NCBI GenBank assembly: GCA_964637725.1
Contig: CAZWXH010000017.1
Location: 1-23,416, forward strand
Length of the DNA stretch: 23,416 bases
Direction: 5' to 3'
From: CAZWXH01 sp964637725
GTDB lineage: Bacteria > Bacillota_I > Bacilli_A > Erysipelotrichales > Coprobacillaceae
Below the pieces are notes generated by a model. That model was given only the letters and a program-made list of their open reading frames with translations. It had not been told where the DNA came from and did no database searches. Both the position numbers and the translations under genes were made by a program. Of the stretch, positions 1-7,553 are shown one piece after another; position 1 is the first letter of the stretch, and each line of letters opens with the position of its first letter.

Positions 1-1202
1 TAATTAATCTTCTCAATAACATATCCTTCTTCATTAAATGTGTCAATAATCTTTTGGATATGAGATGCCCCATTCGTTTCACAAGTAACACGGAGTTCTA
101 CTTCTGAGAATCGTGCAAAGTTCTTAAACTGATTATGATCTACAGCAATAACATTAGCATTACATTTTGCTAAAGTCTTTGCGACAAATTCAAGTTGTCC
201 TGGCTTATCTGGTAATTGCACAGAGAATGTAAATACACGGCCTCTTGCGATTAATCCTTTGTTAATCATTGATGAGATAGTCATCACATCAATATTTCCA
301 CCACTAATTAAAGAAACAACTTTCTTATTCTTCTCGCTAATCTTCTTTAATCCAGCTAATGCTAAAATACCTGAGTTTTCAGCAACAAGTTTATGTTTTT
401 CAACCAATAACAAAAATGCTTCCATTAGTTCATAATCTGAGACAGTGACAATCCCATCTACATATTCTTTAATATATTCAAAAGTAACTTCACCTATTTG
501 TTTCACTGCTGTTCCATCAGCAATTGTAACTGCCTCTTCTAAAGCAATGACTTGGTCTTCATTAATTGCAGCAAGGGCACTTGCTGCACCTTCTGGTTCA
601 ACACCAATAATCTTTATTGATGGGTTGATTTTCTTGGCAGCACATGCAATTCCTGAAATCAGTCCACCGCCACCAACTGGTACTAATATAACATCAGTAT
701 CAGGTAACTCTTCTAGTATTTCCAAGGCAATAGTTCCTTGCCCTTCAATAACATCCTCATCATTAAATGGATGTACGAATGTATAATTGTTTTCTTTTTG
801 TAATTTCACAGCAGCTTGGTAAGCCTCATCATAAACTTCACCAGCTAGTACAACACTTGCCCCATTAGCCTCAGTTGCTTCTATTTTAATTAAAGGGGTA
901 TGTTTAGGCATTACAATCGTTGCTTCAACACCTAGCTTATGTGCAGCATAAGCTACTCCTTGTGCATGGTTTCCTGCTGAAGATGCTATTAGTCCTTTTT
1001 GTTTCGCTTCTTCATCCATCTTAACAATTTTATTATAAGCACCCCTTAATTTAAAGGCACCTGTTCTTTGTAAGTTTTCTGGTTTAATATAAACCTCATT
1101 TTTACACTCTTTAGAAAAAACTTCACTATATATTAAAGGGGTAGGAACAATAACTTCATCTACTCTCTTTTTCGCTTCTTGAAATGCTTTAAGTTCTAAC
1201 AT
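1..1202 (-). CDS. ilvA: Threonine ammonia-lyase (threonine dehydratase), partial at window edge
   Basis: PLP-dependent enzyme that deaminates L-threonine to 2-oxobutanoate and ammonia, feeding isoleucine synthesis or threonine catabolism in the cytoplasm. The 400 visible codons start at an ATG preceded by GAGGAG and run off the left edge, where only two bases of the next codon remain; the protein is almost complete at the family's usual ~400 aa. Seen: the PLP-lysine motif GAFKLRGA (Lys ~51), SAGNHAQG near 75-82, and the glycine-rich phosphate loop VPVGGGGLISG. A C-terminal stretch from about residue 328 (VFTFSVQLPDKPGQL) looks like a single ACT domain. This is the medium form with one ACT domain, so amino-acid regulation is possible; the short catabolic form lacks ACT. 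It is the last gene of a leftward cluster but has its own likely promoter inside the preceding gene. Identification is confident; biosynthetic versus catabolic role is not settled. Confidence 0.95.
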   Translation of the reverse strand, partial: MLELKAFQEAKKRVDEVIVPTPLIYSEVFSKECKNEVYIKPENLQRTGAFKLRGAYNKIVKMDEEAKQKGLIASSAGNHAQGVAYAAHKLGVEATIVMPKHTPLIKIEATEANGASVVLAGEVYDEAYQAAVKLQKENNYTFVHPFNDEDVIEGQGTIALEILEELPDTDVILVPVGGGGLISGIACAAKKINPSIKIIGVEPEGAASALAAINEDQVIALEEAVTIADGTAVKQIGEVTFEYIKEYVDGIVTVSDYELMEAFLLLVEKHKLVAENSGILALAGLKKISEKNKKVVSLISGGNIDVMTISSMINKGLIARGRVFTFSVQLPDKPGQLEFVAKTLAKCNANVIAVDHNQFKNFARFSEVELRVTCETNGASHIQKIIDTFNEEGYVIEKIN

Positions 1203-1229
1203 TATAATCACTCCTCGTATATTTTCACT

Positions 1230-1258
1230 ATTATAGCACGATTTATATTCTATTTGAA
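1230..1258 (-). promoter_or_regulatory. Probable promoter for threonine ammonia-lyase
   Basis: On the minus strand a TATAAT -10 (1230-1235) is preceded by TGC, giving an extended -10, with a weak -35 TTCAAA at 1253-1258 and a 17-bp spacer. It overlaps the last codons of the DUF4250 gene and lies about 28 bp upstream of the ilvA start, so ilvA can be transcribed separately from the upstream HAD-DUF4250 pair. Seen by inspection only. Confidence 0.55.
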
Positions 1259-1422
1259 CTGATTTTTTCATTATCATAAATATAGTCTATTGTTTTTAGT
1301 TTTTCCGTAATTTCTTGCTTAGATATATCTAAATCATCACACAATTCATCCAATGATTCATAATTATCTCTTAGTTTTGTGTTGATATAACTTAATAACA
1401 TAATAGGATCATTAGGTATCAT
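1243..1422 (-). CDS. Small DUF4250 family protein (59 aa)
   Basis: A short protein of unknown function. The N-terminus MIPNDPIMLLSYINTKLRD and the following LDELCDDLDISKQEITEKL match my memory of the DUF4250 family, found as ~60-aa proteins in Firmicutes. The first segment looks helical; the second resembles a small helix-turn-helix-like unit (inference). The ATG overlaps the stop codon of the upstream HAD gene by one base (TAATG), so translation is probably coupled and there is no separate strong ribosome site. It carries the probable ilvA promoter in its 3' end. No pathway can be assigned. Confidence is high that it is coding, because of the family match and the coupled start. Confidence 0.8.
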   Translation of the reverse strand: MIPNDPIMLLSYINTKLRDNYESLDELCDDLDISKQEITEKLKTIDYIYDNEKISSNRI

Positions 1423-2240
1423 TATAATTCTAACCCCTCGATCTCTTCTAATAACGTATACGCTATCCCATCTTGATCATTAGATAAAGTAATACGATCA
1501 GCTTTCTCTTTTACTCCATCAACCGCATTATTCATTGCGACTCCAAGTCCTGCATATTCAATCATACTTAAATCGTTATACCCATCCCCAAATGCCATCA
1601 CTTCTTCTTGTTTGATTCCTAATGATTTCACAAGATAATCTAATGATTGTGCTTTGTCTATATTTTGGGCCATAACTTCAATAAAGAATGGTGCACTTCT
1701 ATATATACTTAAAGAATCCCCAAACGGTTCTTTAAATTCATCAACAATTGATGCAATATAATCAGGTTTTCCTGTTAATAGAACTTTAAAGATAGTATCA
1801 GGAAGTGCATCTTCAAAAACTTCAACTTTTTGTTTTGATATATCATTAATCTTTGCTTCTACATTCACATACTCATCATCAATATCTTCAGTTAATATCA
1901 CATCATCTTTATATGTCATACAGGCTAGATTATATTCTTTAGCACGTTGATAGGCTTTCCTTGCTTCTTCTTTTGTAAGTGTTTGTTCATAAATAGAAGT
2001 CAATGTCTTACAATCCATGACTCTTGCCCCATTAAAAGATAATAAGTATCCTTCATATTTCTCTAACAATAATTCATGAGCTTCATGACGAAGTCCTGGT
2101 GTTGGTCTTCCTGAAGCTAATACAACCTTTATTCCCATCTCTTGAGCTTTAATCAATACTTTTCTTGTTAATTCAGTTATTTCATTGTTTGAATTCTTTA
2201 ATGTTCCATCTAAATCTAATGCTATTAATTTATATTTCAT
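1422..2240 (-). CDS. Cof-type HAD-IIB family sugar/nucleotide phosphatase
   Basis: Predicted cytoplasmic Mg2+-dependent phosphatase of the HAD superfamily, Cof/YidA type. The 272-aa length is normal. Motif I is DLDGT at residues 9-13 (nucleophile and acid/base Asp), motif II is within VVLASGRPT near 39-47, and the last motif is FGDGYNDLSM, carrying the metal-binding acidic residues. The large middle insert is the C2B-type cap that selects substrates such as sugar phosphates, FMN or phosphorylated cofactors; the actual substrate cannot be read from sequence. Start ATG is preceded by GAGGAT. It lies 41 bp after the MerR gene and overlaps the DUF4250 start, so the three may be co-transcribed. 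It is a close relative of the HAD at 17502-18350 (shared SGRPT.GLR and LSND.DGIA). Confidence 0.9.
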   Translation of the reverse strand: MKYKLIALDLDGTLKNSNNEITELTRKVLIKAQEMGIKVVLASGRPTPGLRHEAHELLLEKYEGYLLSFNGARVMDCKTLTSIYEQTLTKEEARKAYQRAKEYNLACMTYKDDVILTEDIDDEYVNVEAKINDISKQKVEVFEDALPDTIFKVLLTGKPDYIASIVDEFKEPFGDSLSIYRSAPFFIEVMAQNIDKAQSLDYLVKSLGIKQEEVMAFGDGYNDLSMIEYAGLGVAMNNAVDGVKEKADRITLSNDQDGIAYTLLEEIEGLEL

Positions 2241-2281
2241 ATCATTTATCCTCGCTTTGAATTATCTTAATTGATTTTTAC

Positions 2282-3106
2282 TTATTTGTCTACTTGAATA
2301 GATATCTGTATCAAATAATTATCTTGATCTTCTTTAGTAAAATAGCTTAATATTTCATACATATAACAATCCCCTATGATTTTATATTCATTGTTATCTA
2401 TAAATTCTAACAATGAATCTATACTTTTCCCTATTGTATTATAATAACCCTCATGCAATATGACTGCATAAGTTCCTTTTGGTTTCTTTAGATAATGAGA
2501 GTCCTTTTGTTTTTTATTTGTTTTTGTAAAGTAATATCCTTCTTGATAACAATGTTTATATATATTCTCATTTTTAATAATACTTCCTAACGGTAAATCT
2601 TCGCCAATATTATTAACTCTACAATATTCTAAGAATTGACTTACGTATTGCATAATTGCATGATCATCATTAGGATATTGATCTAGTTTATAGATTATAA
2701 GATGTTCATTAGGAAAATCTTGAATAAAGGGTTTTAAGTGCAAAGTGTTGACTCCATACTGAGTCATCTCAATCGCATTATTTATTCTTGCTTGCATCAT
2801 ATCAATTTTTTCTTTTTCTTTTTCTAGTTGTTGTTTCTTTTCTTTTAAAAGATATATAAAATCTTCTTCATTTCGATGTTTCATAAAATCTTGAATTTCT
2901 TTTAAAGATGTAGATGCTGCTTGCAAGACTTTAATTAAATCAAATTCAAAATACTGTGATGATGAATAAAAACGATATCCGTTATCCTTAATAACTACTG
3001 GTTTTAAAATACCTAATGCATCATAATGAAACAATGTTTCTTTCGTTGTATGACACATTCTAGCAAACTCTCCAGTAGAGTATAATGTACGAAAATGTTG
3101 AGACAT
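2282..3106 (-). CDS. MerR family transcriptional regulator with C-terminal effector domain
   Basis: A 274-aa DNA-binding regulator. Residues ~8-75 are a MerR winged helix-turn-helix (STGEFARMCHTTKETLFHYD, then GILKP...NGYRFYSS), followed by a charged coiled-coil linker rich in Glu/Lys at ~85-110 for dimerisation. The last ~150 residues look like a GyrI/BmrR-type ligand-binding domain (EGYYNTIGKSIDSLLEFI, CYMYEILSY). Proteins of this architecture activate multidrug exporters by untwisting a promoter with a long spacer. Here the gene diverges from a MATE exporter, and such a promoter lies between them. The start follows AAGGAGG at good distance; this ribosome site overlaps the -35 of the divergent promoter. 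The ligand is unknown but is probably a lipophilic or cationic compound (inference). Confidence 0.9.
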   Translation of the reverse strand: MSQHFRTLYSTGEFARMCHTTKETLFHYDALGILKPVVIKDNGYRFYSSSQYFEFDLIKVLQAASTSLKEIQDFMKHRNEEDFIYLLKEKKQQLEKEKEKIDMMQARINNAIEMTQYGVNTLHLKPFIQDFPNEHLIIYKLDQYPNDDHAIMQYVSQFLEYCRVNNIGEDLPLGSIIKNENIYKHCYQEGYYFTKTNKKQKDSHYLKKPKGTYAVILHEGYYNTIGKSIDSLLEFIDNNEYKIIGDCYMYEILSYFTKEDQDNYLIQISIQVDK

Positions 3107-3118
3107 AAAATTTCCTCC

Positions 3119-3149
3119 TTGACTATAGGGTTAGCCTATAGTTTATTAT
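3119..3149 (+). promoter_or_regulatory. MerR-type promoter/operator for the MATE exporter
   Basis: -35 TTGACT (3119-3124) and -10 TATTAT (3144-3149) are separated by 19 bp, longer than the normal 17. The spacer region holds a perfect inverted repeat, ACTATAGG (3122-3129) and CCTATAGT (3135-3142), with a 5-bp centre. A stretched spacer containing a dyad is the hallmark of MerR-controlled promoters. The same dyad probably allows autoregulation of the divergent MerR gene. Confidence 0.8.
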
Positions 3150-3167
3150 AACATATGGGGTGATTTT

Positions 3168-4478
3168 ATGAAAAAAAAAATTTTAAAAGAGTTTTTGAAA
3201 TACGCTGGTTTTAGTATGCTAAGTGCACTTGGAATGTCATGCTATATATTGGCTGATACATTGTTTATTGCTAATGGAGTGGGAAGTATAGGATTAACTG
3301 CACTTAATCTTGTTTTACCTATATATAATGTCATATTTGGATTAGGTTTACTTATTGGAATTGGCGGAGCAACAAGATTTTCTATTTTAAAAAGTCAAGA
3401 AAAAGACAAAGATGCTTCTCAATATTTTAGTATATCTATTTTGATTGGTCTTGTCATTTCAATTCCTTTTATTATAGCTGGTTTATTCTTTTCAAAAGAA
3501 ACTGTTCAACTTTTAGGTGGAAATCATGAGGTTGTTGAAATAGCTTCTGTATACTTTAAAACGATTGTTCTTTTTACGCCATTCTTTATTCTTAGCCAAA
3601 TGATTACAGTTTTTGTAAGAAATGATCATAATCCAAGACTTGCAAGTATTGCTATGTTAATGGGAACATTGTTTAATATTGTATTTGACTATATTTTAAT
3701 CTTCCCTTGTGGTTTAGGTATGTTTGGGGCCGCTTTAGCAACAGCTATTTCTCCTATTGTGAGTATCGGTGTTTGTTGTATTCATTTATTTTCTAAAGAC
3801 AGTTCACTAAAATATAAGAAACATGCTTTTGAATTAAGAAAAGCTGTGAAATTAATTAAAGTCGGAATCCCTGCCTTTATTACTGAACTATCAGCTGGTG
3901 TAGTTATATTTGCATTTAATATGGTGATCTTATCAATGAGTGGTAATATCGGTGTCGCTAGCTATGGTATTATTAGTAATCTTACAATTGTTATTGTCTC
4001 ATTATTTACAGGGATATCTCAAGCTATTCAACCACTTGTAAGTCGTAGTTATGGAAGACATGAACATCAAAATATCCAATCCTATGTCAAATATTCTCTT
4101 ATTCTTTGTTTAATAATTTCTTCAAGTATTTATCTTATTGTCAGATTAGCACCTGAAACTATTGTATCTTTATTTAATAGTGAAAATGATTTAACAATGA
4201 GTACTATAGCAATTAATGGTATGTTTATTTACTTCATTGGTTTCTTCTTTGTAGGTTTGAATATGGTCTATGTTTCATATTTTGCCTCTACTGAAAGAAT
4301 CAAATCATCATTTGCTATATCTATATTAAGAAGTGGCTTCATTATTATTCCTATCTTACTTATATTATCTCAACCTCTTGGTTTAGATGGTGTCTGGCTA
4401 TCATATCCAATATCTGAAGTTATTATCTTACTCATCGCATTTATTCTTCAAAAGAAACACAAACAAATACAAACTTAA
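3168..4478 (+). CDS. MATE family efflux transporter
   Basis: Integral membrane antiporter of the multidrug and toxin extrusion family (DinF/NorM/MepA type), expected to expel drugs or metabolites using a Na+ or H+ gradient. It is 436 aa with about twelve hydrophobic segments in two halves. The N-terminus MKKKILKEFLKYAGFSM followed by ADTLFIANGVGSIGLTALNL is typical of the family, as is the second-half start LIKVGIPAFITELSAGVVIF. Ribosome site GGGGTGA precedes the ATG. Expression is probably under the divergent MerR regulator through the 19-bp-spacer promoter. A long hairpin follows the stop. Substrate specificity cannot be deduced. Confidence 0.93.
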   Translation: MKKKILKEFLKYAGFSMLSALGMSCYILADTLFIANGVGSIGLTALNLVLPIYNVIFGLGLLIGIGGATRFSILKSQEKDKDASQYFSISILIGLVISIPFIIAGLFFSKETVQLLGGNHEVVEIASVYFKTIVLFTPFFILSQMITVFVRNDHNPRLASIAMLMGTLFNIVFDYILIFPCGLGMFGAALATAISPIVSIGVCCIHLFSKDSSLKYKKHAFELRKAVKLIKVGIPAFITELSAGVVIFAFNMVILSMSGNIGVASYGIISNLTIVIVSLFTGISQAIQPLVSRSYGRHEHQNIQSYVKYSLILCLIISSSIYLIVRLAPETIVSLFNSENDLTMSTIAINGMFIYFIGFFFVGLNMVYVSYFASTERIKSSFAISILRSGFIIIPILLILSQPLGLDGVWLSYPISEVIILLIAFILQKKHKQIQT

Positions 4479-4511
4479 AGGGATGGTTCATTACTGAACA
4501 CATCCCTTTAA
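4475..4511. terminator. Long hairpin between convergent MATE and DUF188 genes, probable bidirectional terminator
   Basis: The outer stem TTAAAGGGATG / CATCCCTTTAA (11 bp) encloses an inner stem GTTCA-TTAC-TGAAC with one bulged A. It covers the stop codons of both convergent genes. T-runs on either side are short, so efficiency is uncertain. Confidence 0.65.
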
Positions 4512-4931
4512 AATATCTTCTATTTGTTTTAAGAATAACTCTTTTATTTCCTGCGTTCTTTTTGCAGGTCCTTTAATACGATTATTCTTTTTACGTTCTT
4601 TCGCACTTAAATAACGTGACATTAATAAACCATCAATATTATCATGAGTAATCATTTGACCAGACACATGCAACACAAGTGCTCCTTTAGATAAAATCAA
4701 ACCTGCTAATCCATAATCCTGAGTTATAACCAAGTCACCTTTTTTCACTCTTGAAACAAGCGCCATATCGACACTATCATTACCTGTTTCACAATGAACA
4801 ACTTCATAATCATCATCACTTAGAATGTGGGCATAATCCACAAAGACGATCATTTCAATATTATATGTCTTGGCAATATCTTTGATACTTTCTCGATCTG
4901 GACATGCATCTCCATCTATAAGTAGCCTCAT
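4491..4931 (-). CDS. YaiI/YqxD family DUF188 (UPF0178) protein
   Basis: A conserved cytoplasmic protein of 146 aa, the normal size for DUF188. N-terminal LLIDGDACP carries the conserved Asp-x-Asp pair, followed by VVHCETGNDSVDMALV and GDLVITQDYGLAGLIL, which are family hallmarks and recall a PIN-like fold. Family members have been proposed to be nucleases, but the function is not established to my knowledge. The start codon overlaps the rhomboid stop by four bases (ATGA), so translation is coupled. It is the last gene of a three-gene operon, and its C-terminal codons form part of the terminal hairpin. Confidence 0.9.
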   Translation of the reverse strand: MRLLIDGDACPDRESIKDIAKTYNIEMIVFVDYAHILSDDDYEVVHCETGNDSVDMALVSRVKKGDLVITQDYGLAGLILSKGALVLHVSGQMITHDNIDGLLMSRYLSAKERKKNNRIKGPAKRTQEIKELFLKQIEDILKGCVQ

Positions 4932-5506
4932 AGTAAAGGCACGACTCCCAATGTCATTAAAATCACAATTCCTAGAATTCCACCAACAAACCCACCAAGA
5001 TGTCCTGTTTTTGAAATTTGAGGGTTAAATACAGTATACATAATATTGATCAAAATCACATATGCAAAACTACTTAATAGATCTGCATAATATCCACCAA
5101 CTAATAATCCTAATGCAACTATAGCTCCAAAGAAACCATAAACAACACCACTTGCTCCTAAGGTAATTGTATTATCATATCTTGTTGACAATTCAGCAGC
5201 TGTATAACATGCCATTGCACTTAAAAACATAGACACAATTATTAATAAAAGATAGGGAATAGGTGTTAAAATAGTTTCAAAAAATTTTCCTAATTGATAT
5301 AATGCATAACCATTTAATAAGAAATGCAAGAAATCTATGTGAATAAAATTACATATAAAGAATCTATAATATTCTTTCTTCTCTCTTACATTAGGAGGAT
5401 AAAATGCTCCTAACTTTAAAGCACATAAAGTTTTATCATCTTTATTAATAAAGTTAATATAAATGAATATCCCTGCACATATTAATAAATATATATTTGT
5501 TATCAT
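4928..5506 (-). CDS. Rhomboid family intramembrane serine protease
   Basis: Polytopic membrane protease that cleaves other membrane proteins within or near their transmembrane segment. In 192 aa there are six or so hydrophobic segments. Catalytic Ser is in GASGVVYG (Ser ~119) and catalytic His in GHLGG (His ~169). HFLLNGYAL (Asn ~65) matches the conserved segment of membrane helix 2, which carries the oxyanion Asn. This is the minimal bacterial form with no extra domains. It begins one base after the stop of an upstream single-pass Ig-like protein and overlaps the DUF188 gene. The neighbouring anchored protein is a candidate substrate, which is inference only. No strong ribosome site is visible beyond the coupled context. 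Confidence 0.92.
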   Translation of the reverse strand: MITNIYLLICAGIFIYINFINKDDKTLCALKLGAFYPPNVREKKEYYRFFICNFIHIDFLHFLLNGYALYQLGKFFETILTPIPYLLLIIVSMFLSAMACYTAAELSTRYDNTITLGASGVVYGFFGAIVALGLLVGGYYADLLSSFAYVILINIMYTVFNPQISKTGHLGGFVGGILGIVILMTLGVVPLL

Positions 5507-5507
5507 A

Positions 5508-6290
5508 TTATTCTACAACCGTTACCTTTCTAACAACCTTGGCAATATTACCAACATTATCACTTACAGTATATATAATTTGATATTCACCTACAAGAGT
5601 ATTATTAACAACTCCTTCAACTTTTAATCGAGATGTCACATCTCCTTCTATATCATCAATAGCTTTAATGTCCTTTAATAGATCAATAATCTCACCCAAC
5701 TTGATTGTGATATCATTTGCTCCTTCAATCACTGGAGGAACTTTATTTGCTACAACAGCAATCTTAACTCTTAAAGAAGCTGATTGATTTCCATGAGCAT
5801 CTTCTACAACAATACGTTCAATATTAGAACCTTCTTTTATATATGATTTTTCTTTACTCTTTTCTCCTGTTTTTTCATTAACAAAATAAACAGTTGTCTT
5901 TGATTGATCTTCTACTTTTTCAATTAAATCTTTAGCAACAATTGTTGTTCCAAGAGGAATTGAAAATTCAATTTGTTTTAAAGCAACCTTTGGTTTAATA
6001 GTATCTACTATTTCTATTTGAAAAGGATACAAAGTATCACCATATTCAAATGAAGCTTGATATATACCAACTTCAGTTAATACATGAGATAAATCTAATT
6101 TAATAGCTTTTAATACTGATTCATTAGCATTGACATATGTCTCAATTTCAGTAGAAACTTCTTCTCCATATTCATATGTAAAACTATTCCTTTTTAACTT
6201 TACTGGTGAAATTGTCAATATAAAATAGACTAATGCAACATCAATAAAAATAAATAAAGTTATAATACTGATAATAATCTTATTCTGCAC
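5508..6290 (-). CDS. Membrane-anchored protein with C-terminal Ig-like (DUF5011-type) domain
   Basis: A 260-aa protein with one N-terminal transmembrane segment (residues ~5-27) and a long extracytoplasmic part. The best start is GTG at 6290, because GGAGGTGA lies just upstream and the predicted protein then begins MQNKIIISIITLF. A longer in-frame reading to 6380 lacks a good ribosome site and would place an unlikely peptide before the membrane segment. The last ~75 residues (PPVIEGANDITIKLGE, DDIEGDVTSRL, GEYQIIYTVSDNVGN) match bacterial Ig-like/cadherin-like DUF5011 domains of surface proteins. A similar beta-rich segment may precede it (DTIKPKVAL). No LPxTG or signal-peptidase site is seen, so it is probably anchored by its N-terminus. 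It is first in an operon with the rhomboid protease. Confidence 0.8.
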   Translation of the reverse strand: MQNKIIISIITLFIFIDVALVYFILTISPVKLKRNSFTYEYGEEVSTEIETYVNANESVLKAIKLDLSHVLTEVGIYQASFEYGDTLYPFQIEIVDTIKPKVALKQIEFSIPLGTTIVAKDLIEKVEDQSKTTVYFVNEKTGEKSKEKSYIKEGSNIERIVVEDAHGNQSASLRVKIAVVANKVPPVIEGANDITIKLGEIIDLLKDIKAIDDIEGDVTSRLKVEGVVNNTLVGEYQIIYTVSDNVGNIAKVVRKVTVVE

Positions 6291-6344
6291 GACATTCACC
6301 TCCAAGCATAATAATACAATACCAATATGAAATTCTTGTGTCTT

Positions 6345-6359
6345 TGTGATACATTCACA
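6345..6359. promoter_or_regulatory. Palindrome TGTGA-N5-TCACA upstream of the Ig-like protein operon
   Basis: The half-sites TGTGA and TCACA are perfect but separated by five bases, one fewer than the classical Crp site. It lies 55 bp upstream of the GTG start, where a regulator could act. It directly abuts the terminator of the preceding gene. It may be chance in AT-rich DNA. Confidence 0.3.
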
Positions 6360-6390
6360 CAAAAAGTAACATATTGACAATATGTTACTT
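6359..6390 (-). terminator. Intrinsic terminator of the DUF5714 gene
   Basis: A perfect 12-bp stem, AAGTAACATATT / AATATGTTACTT, with a 3-nt loop. On the minus strand it is followed by a run of five T. It lies 55 bp after the DUF5714 stop and separates that gene from the Ig-like/rhomboid operon. Confidence 0.85.
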
Positions 6391-6445
6391 ATTATATCCC
6401 TATCATAATTAAATTTCCATTTATTTCATCCTTTTTATTCTACAA

Positions 6446-7000
6446 TTATCCTTCATGATAAAACGGACACTTTATTTTTATACATTGCTTATTTAATCCA
6501 GAAAATTCGCATTTTATATCTTCGCTCTCTAATTCAATATTATAGTTTTCTTTCATAAAAGAAATACCTGTTTGTAAAGAAAGAAACGCATTTCGTTTAC
6601 AACATCTAGGTCCACCCACATCACTAATTTTACTTAATGCTTGTGAAACAAGTTTTAGATTATCTTTATAGTATTGATTATGACTTAATGGTCCTGTCTC
6701 ATTAATTATTGAAAGAGCTGCTCCTATTGATGATGAAGATCCACACATCCCCCATTGACCACATGTAGCCCCTGGCATTTTCATTCCTCTTACTGACATT
6801 TCATCTAACGCCTTATCTAAATCAAATTCCATTCCTGCATTATGTAAAGCCGTCATAAAACAAGATCCATCCAATATATGATGAACAGGTCCATGTATTT
6901 GTATATTTTCATCTTTCATAAGTTTTCTAATTAACTGAATAGGATTCTTTGATTGACTTTCTAAACACTTTTGTTTAATAAATATATATTGATTATCCAT
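6446..7000 (-). CDS. Cysteine-rich DUF5714 domain protein
   Basis: A 184-aa protein with a conserved block seen in DUF5714 proteins of anaerobes: HGPVHHILDGS, RGMKMPGATCGQWGMCGSS, GGPRCCKR and a C-terminal CIKIKCPFY. Nine cysteines (residues ~12, 47, 80, 86, 133, 134, 164, 173, 178) and two adjacent His suggest metal or Fe-S binding, which is inference. Function is unknown to me; homologues occur in methanogens and clostridia. The start is taken at 7000 because GGAGGG lies 7 bases upstream; an upstream in-frame ATG overlaps this ribosome site. The promoter and first ~30 codons are duplicated at 12859-13003, where they front a different gene. Confidence 0.85.
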   Translation of the reverse strand: MDNQYIFIKQKCLESQSKNPIQLIRKLMKDENIQIHGPVHHILDGSCFMTALHNAGMEFDLDKALDEMSVRGMKMPGATCGQWGMCGSSSSIGAALSIINETGPLSHNQYYKDNLKLVSQALSKISDVGGPRCCKRNAFLSLQTGISFMKENYNIELESEDIKCEFSGLNKQCIKIKCPFYHEG

Positions 7001-7019
7001 AACATTCCCTCCTATCATC

Positions 7020-7048
7020 ATTCTACATAGTTTTCACTTGTCATTCAA
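7020..7048 (-). promoter_or_regulatory. Probable promoter of the DUF5714 gene
   Basis: Minus-strand -35 TTGAAT (7043-7048), 17-bp spacer and -10 TAGAAT (7020-7025). The leader would be very short, with GGAGGG (7008-7013) almost at the 5' end. A copy of the -10 region is found near 12963-12968, with a diverged -35. Confidence 0.5.
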
Positions 7049-7092
7049 ATGATTCTGTCTATAATTAAAAAGAAAAACATCAGTTCTTCCTT

Positions 7093-7469
7093 TCATAAAT
7101 CCATTAAAATATCATACATATGCGTAATATATTCATCTGAGTCCAGAGCTTTATTGTAAATATCATAGGGATCAACTATCTTAATTCCTGCCTTTTTCAA
7201 CATACCAACAGCTAATATAAAATGATATTTATCACATTCTATGTCTCCATGGAAAGTAATTATTTCCTTATTATATAAATGAGCGTTTAAGAATACATTA
7301 TAATTCTTACCCCAGTATCCTGACTCAAATTGGTTATAATTGATATTTATAAACTCTATAAACTCTATATCTTCATATGCTATTTCTATAGTTCTTGTAA
7401 ATCATCTGTATTATAAACAATTGGACCAATATTTTCCTCTTTCTTTTTAAGCTTATTAAACAATCCCAT
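7093..7469 (-). pseudogene. Frameshifted hypothetical gene (~125 codons)
   Basis: A coding stretch starts at an ATG preceded by AGGAGA and reads MGLFNKLKKKEENIGPIVYN, then reaches a TAG at 7386-7388 after 27 residues. A neighbouring frame opens at about the same point and continues for ~95 codons to TGA at 7093 (IEFININYNQFESGYW, IIAFHG-like core, KKAGIKIVDPYDIYNKALD). The span is 377 bases, not a multiple of three. The proper ribosome site and coherent two-part protein suggest one gene broken by a single-base indel, or a sequencing error at that point. The family is not recognised with confidence. It lies between the gltX terminator and the DUF5714 promoter. Confidence 0.65.
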
Positions 7470-7514
7470 ATAAATCTCTCCTTTTCTTTATTCTAGTCTA
7501 TTCAACTTATCTAA

Positions 7515-7550
7515 GCAAAAAAAACACTCTACAATATGTAAAGTGTTCTT
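7515..7550 (-). terminator. Intrinsic terminator of ispF-gltX
   Basis: Stem AACACTCTACA / TGTAAAGTGTT (11 bp, one wobble pair on the RNA) with a 3-nt loop, immediately after the gltX stop. On the minus strand it is followed by eight T, a classic intrinsic terminator. Confidence 0.88.
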
Positions 7551-7553
7551 TTT

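Noticed and set aside
445..786. 113-aa open frame on the plus strand
   Set aside because: It is a shadow of the threonine ammonia-lyase gene on the other strand, low in complexity and without a ribosome site.
6291..6380. Longer N-terminus for the Ig-like protein
   Set aside because: GTG at 6290 has a strong GGAGGTGA site and puts the membrane segment at the N-terminus; the extension has neither.
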